DNA from: Sediminitomix flava
GTDB lineage: Bacteria; Bacteroidota; Bacteroidia; Cytophagales; Flammeovirgaceae
DNA: 64,000 nucleotides
Assembly (NCBI RefSeq): GCF_003149185.1
Contig: NZ_QGDO01000001.1
Span: 1,240,001-1,304,000, forward strand
Direction: 5' to 3'
Shown in pieces: positions 52,281-61,900 of this stretch. Below the pieces are notes generated by a model, which searched no databases, had not been told where the DNA came from, and saw nothing but the letters and a program-made list of their open reading frames with translations. The position numbers were made by a program, and so were the translations under genes. Within the stretch, counting starts at the first letter, position 1, and every line of letters starts with the position of its first letter.

Positions 52281-53144
52281 TTAAGAGTAACCAATTGCTT
52301 TCTCTCCTTTACGGATTATTTTTTTACTTTCTTTCCCTCTTTGCGTTCCTTGTTGGGCATCATGCCAAACAATAGCTCCTGAAGAACAACGCTCTATAGG
52401 TACTTTGGTACTGTGATTTTTACTATAATCAATTACAGGAAGGTTGTCTATCATCTGAATCAGTTCGGGTGCATCTGTCGCACATTTGCCACAAGCTGTA
52501 CAAGCTACTTCACAATGCTCTAGCACTTCTTTTCCTTCTTGTAAATTTTTACATGCTACCCACAGCTTATGACTCACAGGCTCAATGGAGAACAAACCTT
52601 TCGGACAAGATTCTACACAGTCACCACAGGCTGTACATTTTTCTTCATCCACTACAGGCAAGCCCAATTCATTCATTGTAATTGCGCCAAATGAACAGGC
52701 ATGACTACAATCTCCATAACCTAAACATCCCCAAAAACAAGCTTTACCACCACCTGAGATCATGGATGCTCCTGCACAAGAATCTACTCCTGTGTACCTC
52801 GCTCTATTGATCGCCACATTTGTACCTCCTGCACATGCAAGCCTTGCCACTCGCTTTTCTTCATTGCCTAAAGAAACCCCCAGAAAATCTGCTATCTGTG
52901 TTCTCGTTTCTTCGGCACTTACCGTACACTTTCCTGGTAAAACTGTACCATCAGTCAAAGCTTCTGAAAATGGGCGGCAACCTGGAAAACCACATGCACC
53001 ACAGTTTGCCTTTGGAAGCATGTCTTCTACGATATCGATACGAGGGTCTTCATAGACATAGAGCTTTTTATTCGCTGCTACTAGCATAATAGCGAGTAGT
53101 AGCGAAAGTCCTCCTAGTACCGACAATGCAATTATGATTGTCAT
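52281..53144 (-). CDS. rnfB: Electron transport complex subunit RnfB
   Basis: 287 residues, electron-entry subunit that accepts electrons from ferredoxin. N-terminal membrane span (about 4-24), then an Fe-S domain with NCGACGFPGC (Cys48, 51, 56) and Cys73, then ferredoxin-type clusters at Cys136-140-146-150 and Cys170-173-176-180, and further Cys at 198, 211, 215, 218, 221 and 253. That is more Cys than most RnfB, suggesting an added cluster. It is the last gene in the transcription order here, whereas rnfB commonly is first in the rnf operon. 28 bases separate it from the FNR gene. Confidence 0.93.
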   Translation of the reverse strand: MTIIIALSVLGGLSLLLAIMLVAANKKLYVYEDPRIDIVEDMLPKANCGACGFPGCRPFSEALTDGTVLPGKCTVSAEETRTQIADFLGVSLGNEEKRVARLACAGGTNVAINRARYTGVDSCAGASMISGGGKACFWGCLGYGDCSHACSFGAITMNELGLPVVDEEKCTACGDCVESCPKGLFSIEPVSHKLWVACKNLQEGKEVLEHCEVACTACGKCATDAPELIQMIDNLPVIDYSKNHSTKVPIERCSSGAIVWHDAQQGTQRGKESKKIIRKGEKAIGYS

Positions 53145-53172
53145 ATTATTTTGTTTTCATTTCAACAGAAGA

Positions 53173-54030
53173 TCAATAAATCACTTCAGCCCATTTCTTA
53201 CCTGCTATCAGCTCAGACTTTCTGACCAACCACTCTTCTTCTCCCCCCAAAATGTTGGCAAAAGCTTTATCCAAGTTCTCCTTCACTTTTCCATAGCCTC
53301 CTACATAAACATAGGTATTTGAGGATGCTAACATTTCTCTGATTTCATCAGCTTGTTGCTCAATAGTAGTATCAAGCGAAATCGGGTCTGCCCATTGAGG
53401 TCTAGGACTTACAGCTGTAAATGCTTCAAAAGTTTCACGATCATAGTACTGAGTAAGATCGCCATCTTTATCATTCATATAAAGAAGTTCTAAGCCACTC
53501 TTAGCGCCAAAGAATAATCTCACTTTTCCTCTCCAATCACCTTCTTCACTATAAATATGCTTAATGAATGCTCGGAAAGGAGCAATCCCTGTACCCATAC
53601 CAATCAACAGTAGGTTTGCTGTTTTATCTTTAGGTACTCTAAATGGCAACTCAAATGGTCCTGTTAAAGTAATCTTTTCTCCGATTTTACTATCACAAAG
53701 GAAATTAGAACTTAGTCCTTTATATCTTTCTCCATTAAATTCATCAATATAATCACATCTCTTCACCAACATTGTCAGATGCGTCTTTCCATTCCACTCT
53801 TTTGGGACATCTGCAACGCTATATAAACGATGATGATGAGACTCTCCAAATTGTCTATCTGTTGGTAATAATACTCCAAAACTCTGATCAACTTCACATT
53901 TAAATTTTGGGTGATTTACCTCTAGAACTAATTCTCTGATCTCGTCTGTTCCTTGTGGCGTAAGACGCTCTGATCTTAAAATCGTCGCTTGATATCTTTG
54001 TTCTGTATCGTATTCAGAAATATGTTTCAT
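53173..54030 (-). CDS. Ferredoxin-NADP reductase-like flavoprotein
   Basis: 285-residue plant-type reductase. FAD motif RLYSVAD (about 67-73), the pyrophosphate-binding GMGTGIAPFRAF (about 138-149) for NAD(P), the YVYVGGYGKVKE motif near 250, and a C-terminal Tyr typical of this fold. It lies between the transposon-like element and rnfB. It would exchange electrons between ferredoxin and NADP. No Rnf cluster I know of contains this gene as a fixed part, so its presence here is noteworthy. Confidence 0.87.
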   Translation of the reverse strand: MKHISEYDTEQRYQATILRSERLTPQGTDEIRELVLEVNHPKFKCEVDQSFGVLLPTDRQFGESHHHRLYSVADVPKEWNGKTHLTMLVKRCDYIDEFNGERYKGLSSNFLCDSKIGEKITLTGPFELPFRVPKDKTANLLLIGMGTGIAPFRAFIKHIYSEEGDWRGKVRLFFGAKSGLELLYMNDKDGDLTQYYDRETFEAFTAVSPRPQWADPISLDTTIEQQADEIREMLASSNTYVYVGGYGKVKENLDKAFANILGGEEEWLVRKSELIAGKKWAEVIY

Positions 54031-54153
54031 AGCAATATATTTTATGGTGTTAAAGGTTCAATTTTAAAAGTTATAAATGCTTGGGAGCAAAGCTGTATTC
54101 CATTTTAATAATTGTTGCACAGGGGTTGCTTTGGTTCTCACTCTAATACTAGT

Positions 54154-54382
54154 GTTCATTTCTTTCCTTGATGAAAGAAACGAACCAAAGAAAATCAAGC
54201 CACATAAAAAACAGTCAGCCCACTAGCCTTCCCTTCTCCGCTTTTGTGGCAAACTTCCCGCTAATACGCATAAGAGGGCTGTTTGTCCCATCATGCGGAG
54301 CTTGGGCTGATTTGCGAGGAGGACGATTGAATGGGACTTGACTTTTTTTGCTTCGTTTTTTGTGTCAAGACAAAAAATGAAG
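54154..54382. mobile_element. MITE-like element inside the Rnf cluster
   Basis: About 229 bases with a hairpin at each end: GTTCATTTCTTTC / GAAAGAAACGAAC (54154-54185, 12 of 13 pair) and CTTCGTTTTTTGT / ACAAAAAATGAAG (54351-54382, 12 of 13). The inner 24 bases of the two ends are themselves inverted copies (54178-54201 and 54335-54358, 20 of 24). The core is richer in GC than its surroundings. No transposase. This is the form of a miniature inverted-repeat element. Confidence 0.65.
54171..54341 (+). CDS. Possible 56-residue ORF inside the MITE-like element
   Basis: An ATG at 54171 opens a 56-codon frame ending at TGA 54339-54341 and almost fills the element core. The peptide contains SLPFSAFVANFPL and ends RLNGT. 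It is on the strand opposite to the surrounding genes. It is more likely a chance frame in the element than a real gene; conserved coding in other copies would change that. Confidence 0.2.
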   Translation: MKETNQRKSSHIKNSQPTSLPFSAFVANFPLIRIRGLFVPSCGAWADLRGGRLNGT

Positions 54383-54465
54383 ACTACAATCAAATAAGAG
54401 AACCAACCCTCCCACTGTGATACAATACTTTAAAATGAAAAACCGAATACACTCTCTAGTATTTA

Positions 54466-54660
54466 TCATTTAAGAAACTTACTAGCATCCTTCTTACAAA
54501 AACTTGACGGACAGCTACAGTTTCCACATTTGGTTCGTCCTTCCATAGCATCATCATGAGCTACTTGATCGGAGAAAACTTTCTTCCAACCGTCTTGAAT
54601 GATCGCCCACACGAACATCATCAAGACTACTGCGAACATGGATATGAAATATTTTTCCAT
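54466..54660 (-). CDS. NqrM-like small membrane protein, candidate Rnf maturation factor
   Basis: 64 residues. One N-terminal membrane span (about 5-22), then a soluble tail with four Cys, CGNCSCPSSFC (Cys45, 48, 50 and 55), and a Lys-rich end. This is the layout of NqrM (DUF539), the protein needed to insert the iron centre between subunits D and E of Na+-NQR. Rnf has the corresponding subunits RnfA and RnfE with a membrane iron-sulfur centre. Directly after rnfA (11-base gap), so co-expressed. That it serves Rnf is inference from position and Cys pattern. Confidence 0.65.
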   Translation of the reverse strand: MEKYFISMFAVVLMMFVWAIIQDGWKKVFSDQVAHDDAMEGRTKCGNCSCPSSFCKKDASKFLK

Positions 54661-54671
54661 ATGCTTCTGAT

Positions 54672-55250
54672 TTAACTTAGTCCAGAAAAGCCCATAAAAG
54701 AAAGCGAAAGAATACCTGCCACGATCAAAGTAATGACGGTTCCTCTCACCACTTTCGGACTATCAGCAAATTCGAGTTGTTCACGAAGCCCTGCCATGAG
54801 CAGCAGTGCAATGGTAAAACCAATCCCTGCTCCCAAAGCATAAGTAAAAGATTGAATGATATTATACCCTTTACTTGTTTGGAATAAGGCAAGCCCTAGA
54901 ATGGCACAGTTTGTCGTGATCAGGGGTAAGAAAATACCCAATGCTCGGAAGAGTGAAGGACTCATTTTCTTGATAAACATTTCTACCAATTGTACGGTAG
55001 AAGCGATCACCACAATGTAACTGATCAACTGAAGGAAAGGCGCATCAACAGCTACCAAAAATGCATGAATACCATAGGCACACATCGAACTAATGATCAT
55101 TACAAAAGTAACTGCTGCTCCCATTTTAGAGGCGGTTTCTACTTTTCCTGAAACGCCAAGAAATGGACATATTCCTAAGAAGTAGGCAAGGACAAAGTTG
55201 TTGACCAAGCTGGCATTGATAAAAATGCTCCAAAGTGATTCGTTGTTCAT
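54672..55250 (-). CDS. rnfA: Electron transport complex subunit RnfA
   Basis: 192-residue inner-membrane subunit with six spans. The two Cys that bind the membrane iron-sulfur centre with RnfE are visible in LGICPFLG (about Cys28) and TTNCAILG (about Cys114). Overlaps rnfE by 4 bases. Normal length and composition. Confidence 0.95.
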   Translation of the reverse strand: MNNESLWSIFINASLVNNFVLAYFLGICPFLGVSGKVETASKMGAAVTFVMIISSMCAYGIHAFLVAVDAPFLQLISYIVVIASTVQLVEMFIKKMSPSLFRALGIFLPLITTNCAILGLALFQTSKGYNIIQSFTYALGAGIGFTIALLLMAGLREQLEFADSPKVVRGTVITLIVAGILSLSFMGFSGLS

Positions 55251-55903
55251 GACGCTCCTCCTTTTTCTTTTCTCAGATTAAATACAAAAAGCCAAGCTGC
55301 CAATGTGAAGAAACCTCCTGCAGGCAAGATCATGATGATCCATTCTTGAAAGCTTTCTGCGAAAATCGGATATCCGAAAATACTTCCATTTCCGAGTAGC
55401 TCTCTTACCACTCCTAGGCACAATAGCGCAAAGACAAAACCTAAGCCCATACCCAAAGCATCTAAGATGGATTTTCCAACGGTATTTTTGGCTGCAAATG
55501 CTTCCGCTCTACTCAAGATGAGGCAGTTTACCACAATCAAAGAGATGAAAGCACCCAAACTTTTATAAAGCTCTACACTAATCGCTTGAATCACATAATC
55601 TACAATCGTCACAAAAGATGCGATGATCAAGATGTAGGTTGCGATACGCACTTGTTTCGGGATAAAGTTTCTCAATGAAGAAACCAATACATTGGACATC
55701 AGCAATACAAAGGCTGTTGCCAATCCCATCGCTAAGGCATTTCCTGCTGTGTTTGTTACGGCAAGTACAGGACACATTCCTAGCACTTGCACAAACACAG
55801 GGTTGTCTTTCCAAATCCCTTTGACAAACTCATTGGTTGAGGGACTGTCTTTTAGGTTTTGGAAAAAGCCTTGTTTGGATCTATGTTTTACTTGATAATT
55901 CAT
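55247..55903 (-). CDS. rnfE: Electron transport complex subunit RnfE
   Basis: 218-residue inner-membrane subunit, six spans, the partner of RnfA around the membrane iron-sulfur centre. Its Cys are in LGMCPVLAVTN (about Cys44) and VVNCLILSRAE (about Cys127). N-terminal extension of about 25 residues before the first span, as usual for RnfE. 12 bases after rnfG. Confidence 0.95.
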   Translation of the reverse strand: MNYQVKHRSKQGFFQNLKDSPSTNEFVKGIWKDNPVFVQVLGMCPVLAVTNTAGNALAMGLATAFVLLMSNVLVSSLRNFIPKQVRIATYILIIASFVTIVDYVIQAISVELYKSLGAFISLIVVNCLILSRAEAFAAKNTVGKSILDALGMGLGFVFALLCLGVVRELLGNGSIFGYPIFAESFQEWIIMILPAGGFFTLAAWLFVFNLRKEKGGAS

Positions 55904-55915
55904 TTCTCATTCATT

Positions 55916-56626
55916 TTAATGGGTAGAAGTTTCAGCTTGCGCTGTTTCTTGCTTAAAATGATCGACTTGCGGATAAAGAATCGGCATCCATTCCTTTGAG
56001 CTTTCAGCAATGATATTCCCGATTGCTCTTGAAGAAATTGTAGCACCAGTGATGCCATCAACTTCCCAAGGATTGACTTTTGCTCCGCTTTTCACCGTCA
56101 CAACGCTGTTCACGATTTTGGTAAATGTCTCGTCAAGCTTCACATCCAAGGCTTTGAAGTTGGCTAAGAAGTTATCATCCTTCTCAATCTTATCACCTAA
56201 ACCTGGTGTTTCTTTACTGTCCAAAACATAAAAACCAACCACAGCTTGTTGGGCTGGGTCGTAACCATATAAAATTCGAATGATGTCAGCATAACCTTGT
56301 CCGCTTGCTTCAATCGCAAAACCCATCAATTCGTTATTATCGTTGTAACCGGCGTAGATTTTCTTTTCCGCATTTTCTTTTCCTTCCAAAGCGACAAACT
56401 CACCATCTTTTAAAGCATAAGCTTTTGTCTGAGTAGTACCCGGAATTACTTTGAAGATCGCGGCTTCTAATGCTTCTGCTTTCAGCTGTTCAATTCGTGG
56501 CAATGTTCCTTCGTAAGTCAAGACAATCAGTAAGGCACAAAGCAAACCGATGCCCGCCATTGCTCTTAGCATTTTGAAACTTGAAGCTTCATTGGCTTGA
56601 GGGATTTCTTGTTTTTCCTTTGTCAT
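55916..56626 (-). CDS. rnfG: Electron transport complex subunit RnfG
   Basis: 236-residue periplasmic flavoprotein subunit with an N-terminal membrane anchor (about 18-37) and an FMN-binding domain. The covalent FMN site is DGITGATIS, with the Thr at about 196 as attachment residue. Its 5' end overlaps rnfD by 4 bases. Confidence 0.93.
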   Translation of the reverse strand: MTKEKQEIPQANEASSFKMLRAMAGIGLLCALLIVLTYEGTLPRIEQLKAEALEAAIFKVIPGTTQTKAYALKDGEFVALEGKENAEKKIYAGYNDNNELMGFAIEASGQGYADIIRILYGYDPAQQAVVGFYVLDSKETPGLGDKIEKDDNFLANFKALDVKLDETFTKIVNSVVTVKSGAKVNPWEVDGITGATISSRAIGNIIAESSKEWMPILYPQVDHFKQETAQAETSTH

Positions 56627-57639
56627 GATTTCTTGCGTTTAGAAGTTCCGTACACACGAGGTCTGATGGCATTATCGATATGCGGAGAAAGTGCATTCGC
56701 TAAAAGAATAGCGTACATCACACCTTCTGGCAAACCACCCCAAACTCTGATCACAACGACAAGTCCACCAATGAATGCGCCATAAATCCATACGCCCAAA
56801 GATGTCATTGGAGAAGCGACCATATCGGTAGCCATAAATACAGCTCCGAGCATCAACCCTCCCGAGAACAGCATAAACTGTGGAGTTGGATAGATTTCAG
56901 GATTTATGAGGTAAAGCAATCCACTGAGTAAGAAAACCGTTGAGAAAATGGCTGCTGGAATTCGCCAATTCATCATCTTTCTAGCAATCAAATAGAGACC
57001 TCCTAGCATAATAAATACCGCCGAAGTTTCTCCTGTCGATCCACTTACGAGTCCCATACCCAAATCAAAAGTATCGGCAGAAATATGATCGAATTTGAAA
57101 GCAGAAAGTGGTGTTGCTCCAGACATTGCATCAAATACAGGCTCCATAAAAGGTAATGCAAATGTTGAAGATGAAACACCACTAAATCTATTCTCCAAAA
57201 GTGCGGGAGTCCAAGTTGTAATGGCTACAGGAAAAGCGGCTTGAAGCACTGCCCTTCCGACCAAAGCAGGATTGAAGACATTAAAGCCCAATCCTCCGAA
57301 TGCAAACTTACCTACTGCAATAGCGATTATTCCTCCAAAGACTGCCATCCAAAGTGGAAAGGATGGAGGAAGCGTTAGCCCTAAAAGTATACCTGTAATC
57401 ACAGCCGACCAATCTCCGACAGTACTTTCCTTCTTGGAGAGTTTGCAGAGTACGTGTTCTGTTCCTACACACGTTAGGGTTGCAGTCGCTATCACGAAGA
57501 AAGCATTCAATCCGAAGGTATAGACGGCAAAAGCTGCAGCCGGAAGTAATGCCCAAACCACATTTTGCATAATCACTGGCGTACTTAGTCCCTTTTTAAG
57601 GTGGGGCGAAGTACTGATGTTTAGTGTTTTGTTCAGCAT
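56623..57639 (-). CDS. rnfD: Electron transport complex subunit RnfD
   Basis: 338-residue inner-membrane flavoprotein subunit of about 10 spans. Covalent FMN site MSGATPLSA, Thr at about 176. The conserved GGLGFNVFNPALVGRA segment (about 115-130) is intact. 11 bases downstream of rnfC. Confidence 0.95.
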   Translation of the reverse strand: MLNKTLNISTSPHLKKGLSTPVIMQNVVWALLPAAAFAVYTFGLNAFFVIATATLTCVGTEHVLCKLSKKESTVGDWSAVITGILLGLTLPPSFPLWMAVFGGIIAIAVGKFAFGGLGFNVFNPALVGRAVLQAAFPVAITTWTPALLENRFSGVSSSTFALPFMEPVFDAMSGATPLSAFKFDHISADTFDLGMGLVSGSTGETSAVFIMLGGLYLIARKMMNWRIPAAIFSTVFLLSGLLYLINPEIYPTPQFMLFSGGLMLGAVFMATDMVASPMTSLGVWIYGAFIGGLVVVIRVWGGLPEGVMYAILLANALSPHIDNAIRPRVYGTSKRKKS

Positions 57640-57650
57640 AATCTTATCGT

Positions 57651-58988
57651 CTATTTATTGGATTTACGCTTTCTGACAATGGCTTTTGACTGACGGAAAT
57701 ATTGCACTAACGGGATGTTTGACGGACATACATAAGAGCATGAACCACATTCGAAACAATCCATCAGATTATATTCGTCTACCATTTCGTCGTAGGACTT
57801 ATGTTTTGCGAGGGTTCCCAATTTCAATGGTAAAAGTGAAATCGGGCATGCATCTACACAGGCTCCACATCGGATGCAAGGGTAGATTTTATCTTCTTTC
57901 TTTGGCGTATTTTCATCTGTGAATACAAGGATTCCAGAAGTTCCTTTAGTTATGGAAATGTCAAGATTGGAAACGGCTACGCCCATCATTGGGCCGCCCA
58001 TATACACCTCAGAGATATTCTCTTCTACCCCCACTTGCTCTAAAACAAATCGGAGTGGTGTACCAATCGGAATAAGATAATTGCCTTTCTTCTTTACAGC
58101 AGGACCTGTGATTGTGACTACTCGTTCTTGAATTCCTCTACCTAGGGGCAAGAGTCTACCAATTTCAGCAACTGTAGCAACGTTAACCACCACTGCGCCT
58201 GCATCAATTGGTAATCCGCCCGAAGGCACCTCTTTCCCCAGAATTGAAGTAATCAGCATCTTTTCGGCACCTTGCGGATACTTCACTGGCACTACTTGTA
58301 TTCTTACGGGTAGATCAGCTGGAATCTTTGACTTGAGATAGTCGGCTGCATCTTGTTTATTCGCTTCTATTCCTATAATGACATTTTCAGCATTGGTTGC
58401 TTTCATGAGGTAACGAATCCCCATAAATATATCCTCATCCTGTTCGAGCATTACCCGATGATCGGTTGTGAGAAAAGGCTCACATTCAATCCCATTCAGA
58501 ATAAGATATTCGCATTTTTTTCCTTCAGGAATTTTCAATTTAACATGAGTAGGAAAGGCTGCACCGCCCAAACCTACAATACCTGCATCTTGAATTCCTT
58601 GTAGGATATCTTCTGCTGAAGCAGTGTCCAAATCCAAAGGATCTCCTCCCCACACCTCTTGGGTGTCGGAAGGAAATGCTTCTAAAAATATTCCTTTTAC
58701 CATTTGCCCAGAAACAGTCGGTACATCCTTAATTTTTCGGATCGTACCCGACACAGGCGCATGTAAAGGAACCGATACAAAACCATTGGCTTTTGCCAAC
58801 AATTGACCTCGTATCACTTCTTGCCCCTCCCGAACCAAAAGTTCGGAAGGAGCACCTATGTGTTGTGCCAATGGGAGAATCACGACCGGAGAAAAAGGAA
58901 ACTGACGGATCGCTAAATCCTTGGTTTCGTCTTTACACTCTGGAGGGTGAATCCCATGCTTGAATGTATTTTTCTGTAATCGAAACAC
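57651..58988 (-). CDS. rnfC: Electron transport complex subunit RnfC
   Basis: 445-residue peripheral subunit that binds NADH and passes electrons to or from RnfB. N-terminal biotinyl-lipoyl-like and SLBB parts (1-130), the flavin/NADH domain with GLGGAAFPTHVKL (about 139-151) and NGIECEPFLTTD, and two C-terminal 4Fe-4S motifs, CIRCGACVDACP and CFECGSCSYVCP. Starts 9 bases after the oxidoreductase stop, so both are on one transcript. Confidence 0.95.
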   Translation of the reverse strand: MFRLQKNTFKHGIHPPECKDETKDLAIRQFPFSPVVILPLAQHIGAPSELLVREGQEVIRGQLLAKANGFVSVPLHAPVSGTIRKIKDVPTVSGQMVKGIFLEAFPSDTQEVWGGDPLDLDTASAEDILQGIQDAGIVGLGGAAFPTHVKLKIPEGKKCEYLILNGIECEPFLTTDHRVMLEQDEDIFMGIRYLMKATNAENVIIGIEANKQDAADYLKSKIPADLPVRIQVVPVKYPQGAEKMLITSILGKEVPSGGLPIDAGAVVVNVATVAEIGRLLPLGRGIQERVVTITGPAVKKKGNYLIPIGTPLRFVLEQVGVEENISEVYMGGPMMGVAVSNLDISITKGTSGILVFTDENTPKKEDKIYPCIRCGACVDACPISLLPLKLGTLAKHKSYDEMVDEYNLMDCFECGSCSYVCPSNIPLVQYFRQSKAIVRKRKSNK

Positions 58989-58997
58989 CCTGACCTC

Positions 58998-61900
58998 CTA
59001 GTTGTATTTTTCAGCTCTCTTTAACCATTTCTGCACAATATCAGTTGACTGATCTTCTGGCATTCCCGGATGAATGACTCCTGCAGTACATTTTTCTGCC
59101 GCTTTCACCAAGGCTTCATAAGGACCACCTTTAGGGTCTTTTATGTAAGCTTTGTTATCGCTGTTGTAGGCAAAAATCTTACTGTTAACTTTGATACATT
59201 CATCACAAGAAGTACACTCATCTGTCTCCAATGATGGCGCAACATAACATCCACCTTTTTCAGCAGGAGTTTCGTTACTTTCTGTACTTGGAGCAGCTTC
59301 TGTATTCGTCAAATCAACAATACTACTTCCTTCATCGCCTGCTAGCTTCATCAATCCTTGAGCAATTTTTCCGACTACTTCTTTTCTGACTTTATCTTCG
59401 ATTTGCGCTTCGTTTACTTCTTCTTTTGAAACACCAGCCAAATCTTTCAGCATGATCCAGAAGTCTCTTCTTTCTTCACAAGAATCTACGATTGGTTTTG
59501 CTACCATCACACGGCTAAGGTGTTGCTTCTTGTCGACTGCCCAAATGAATGGGAACTTGCCTTCTCTTTCTTCTTCCGAAAGATTCAAGAAGTCTACCAA
59601 CAATACCATGTCTTCATTCCATGTGTCACGTGGTGCTTTACGGAAATGCTTTCTGAAACGAGCTTCTGTGATCGCAAAGTCTGCAAATGTCATGGCTACC
59701 TCCATAGTTTTCTCACGACCATTCTCCACATATTTCAGTTGGTATGTTGGCCAATCTTGCTCCATAGAAGGGTTACCGTCTAAGTCAAATGCCTCAGCAG
59801 CTGTTTTACCATGCTCTGGGTTGTATTTGAAGATTGGATATGCACGAGACTCTACAGCAAGTTTTGCTTGGTGTGCTCCCATATCATCTGCTACGCCATG
59901 CTCTGGTTGACAAGTTGTGTAGACATTGAATAAAGCAGGACGTTTTGCTTCAAGACCGTCAATGAATCCTTCAATCATTTGGCTTGTATTTGCCAATGTA
60001 GACTGAAGTACGTAAGTGTTTCGGTGGGCCATTGCAATCAAACCAATCTCTTTACGAGGTTCTGGTTTTCCTTTCCATACTTTACCGTACTGAGCCATAT
60101 CAGAAACTTGACCGATAAAGCCTGAAGTACATGCTTGACCACCAGTATTTGAATATACTTGTGTATCTACAATTACTACTTTGATTGGTTTACCTGATGC
60201 CATCATACGAGAAAGGTTTTGGAATCCGATATCGTACATTGAACCATCACCACCAAGTGCTACTACAGGAGGACATAATTTCCATTCCTCGTCACTGAAT
60301 TGCTCCCAGTTGAAGTAGGTAAAGAAGTCATCGTGTACACTTGGATCGTATTTTCCTTCAAGCTCTAACTCTACTTTACGGATTGTTCTGAAACCATCTG
60401 CCATTTTCGACATATGTCCTTCAAAAATACCCATTGCCAAAGAAGTTGAATCTTGGAATAAGTGGTTTGCCCAAGGGAACGGATATGGGTTATATGGGAA
60501 AGTACTACCCCAAACCGACGTACAACCTGTGGCATTGGTCATACCCATTTTCGCACGTCCATTTCCTGTTGTTCCTTGCTCATATTTCCACTTCAGTTGT
60601 TTCAATCGAGCTAACAGCTGACTCGCATTTTGTAACCAATCCTGATCAATTGGCTCGCTGCCTGTTGCTTGTTCCAACTTACTTGCAATACCCGACATTG
60701 TGAGGTCTGAATCCTTAGATTCTGCCACAATTTTAGCCATTGCATCGGCATCAGAAATATTTACAGTTCCGATAAGTTTGAGCTGAATGTGCTTCTCTAA
60801 TTTACCGATCAGTTCTTCTACATAAGCCACATGCTTTTCTACTCTTGGCTGCATCAATGTTTCTACTGTAGCAGTAAATAAGTGAACCACTGACTTTTCA
60901 GAACAACCCAAACAAGCACCATCGCCACTCGCAAATGTGAGGTAAGCATCTTTGTTGAGAAGCATTGTTTCCAATGGACCAATTTTCTCTTCCATGCTTT
61001 CGATACGGTTGAATTTCTTGGCTGTAGATGGTAAATCCATCCAGAAATCCCACTCGTGTCTCATACGGTCTACAGACTCCTCTGTTTGAGGAACTGTACG
61101 AAGTGCATCATCATTACAAACTTTCACACATTCCATACAACCTTTACAAGTTGTTGGATTTACTGTGATACTAAATAATCCACCACTTCCTTCTTGTTTT
61201 TTCTCATGAAGGTCGAAGTAAGGACGAGTTAATGCAAACTTGAAATCGCCTAGTTCTTCTTTGAACCAATTAAACTCTTTTTGCAATACATCACTGGTAT
61301 TGCTATCCATCAATTTGATGTCAATCACTTGATGGATCATATCATTTACAGTCGTGCCTTTTGGCGCTTCTTTGAACTGTGTTCTGATCTCTTTTTCAAG
61401 ACTTCTAACGGCTTTAGGAAGCTCTTGAAGATCACCGTAATTCTTTTTAACTCGTTTTACAGCAGTTCCTAAAACATCTGATAGCTCACTTACTAATCCT
61501 GGTAATGCCGTATCAGGACAAACCGTGTAACAGTCTCCACAAGCCGTACAATTTTCTGGAACCCACTCAGGATGCTCGAAACGAATTCCTGTCATATCTC
61601 TGAATAGAGAAGTAGTAGCAGGCATCACACTCAGTCCGATAAATGGATCGGTGATATTGTCGTTACCTTGACCTCTTTGGTAGAAGTTTCCTGTTTGCTC
61701 CCAGAATCGGTGGATATCCGTTAAGTTATCTTCACTCTTAGGCGAGCTTTTCAGCATTTTCGGTAGCGGAAGAATTTCTTGGTTGTGAGCTTGTGTAGAC
61801 TTCTCAGAAATTTGTTTCTCCGTGATTTCGTGAACTTCTGTAAATCCACGTTTCACCACTCTCATATTGTCATCTACCACACGCTGTCCTTTCGCTCCGA

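Larger units (their letters stand above)
54031..54465. other. Gap in the Rnf cluster holding a transposon-like element
   Basis: 435 bases between the NqrM-like gene and the FNR gene, much longer than the other gaps in this cluster (0-30 bases). Most of it is the element at 54154-54382; the rest is AT-rich with no ORF. A promoter for FNR-rnfB may lie to the left of the element. Confidence 0.6.
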
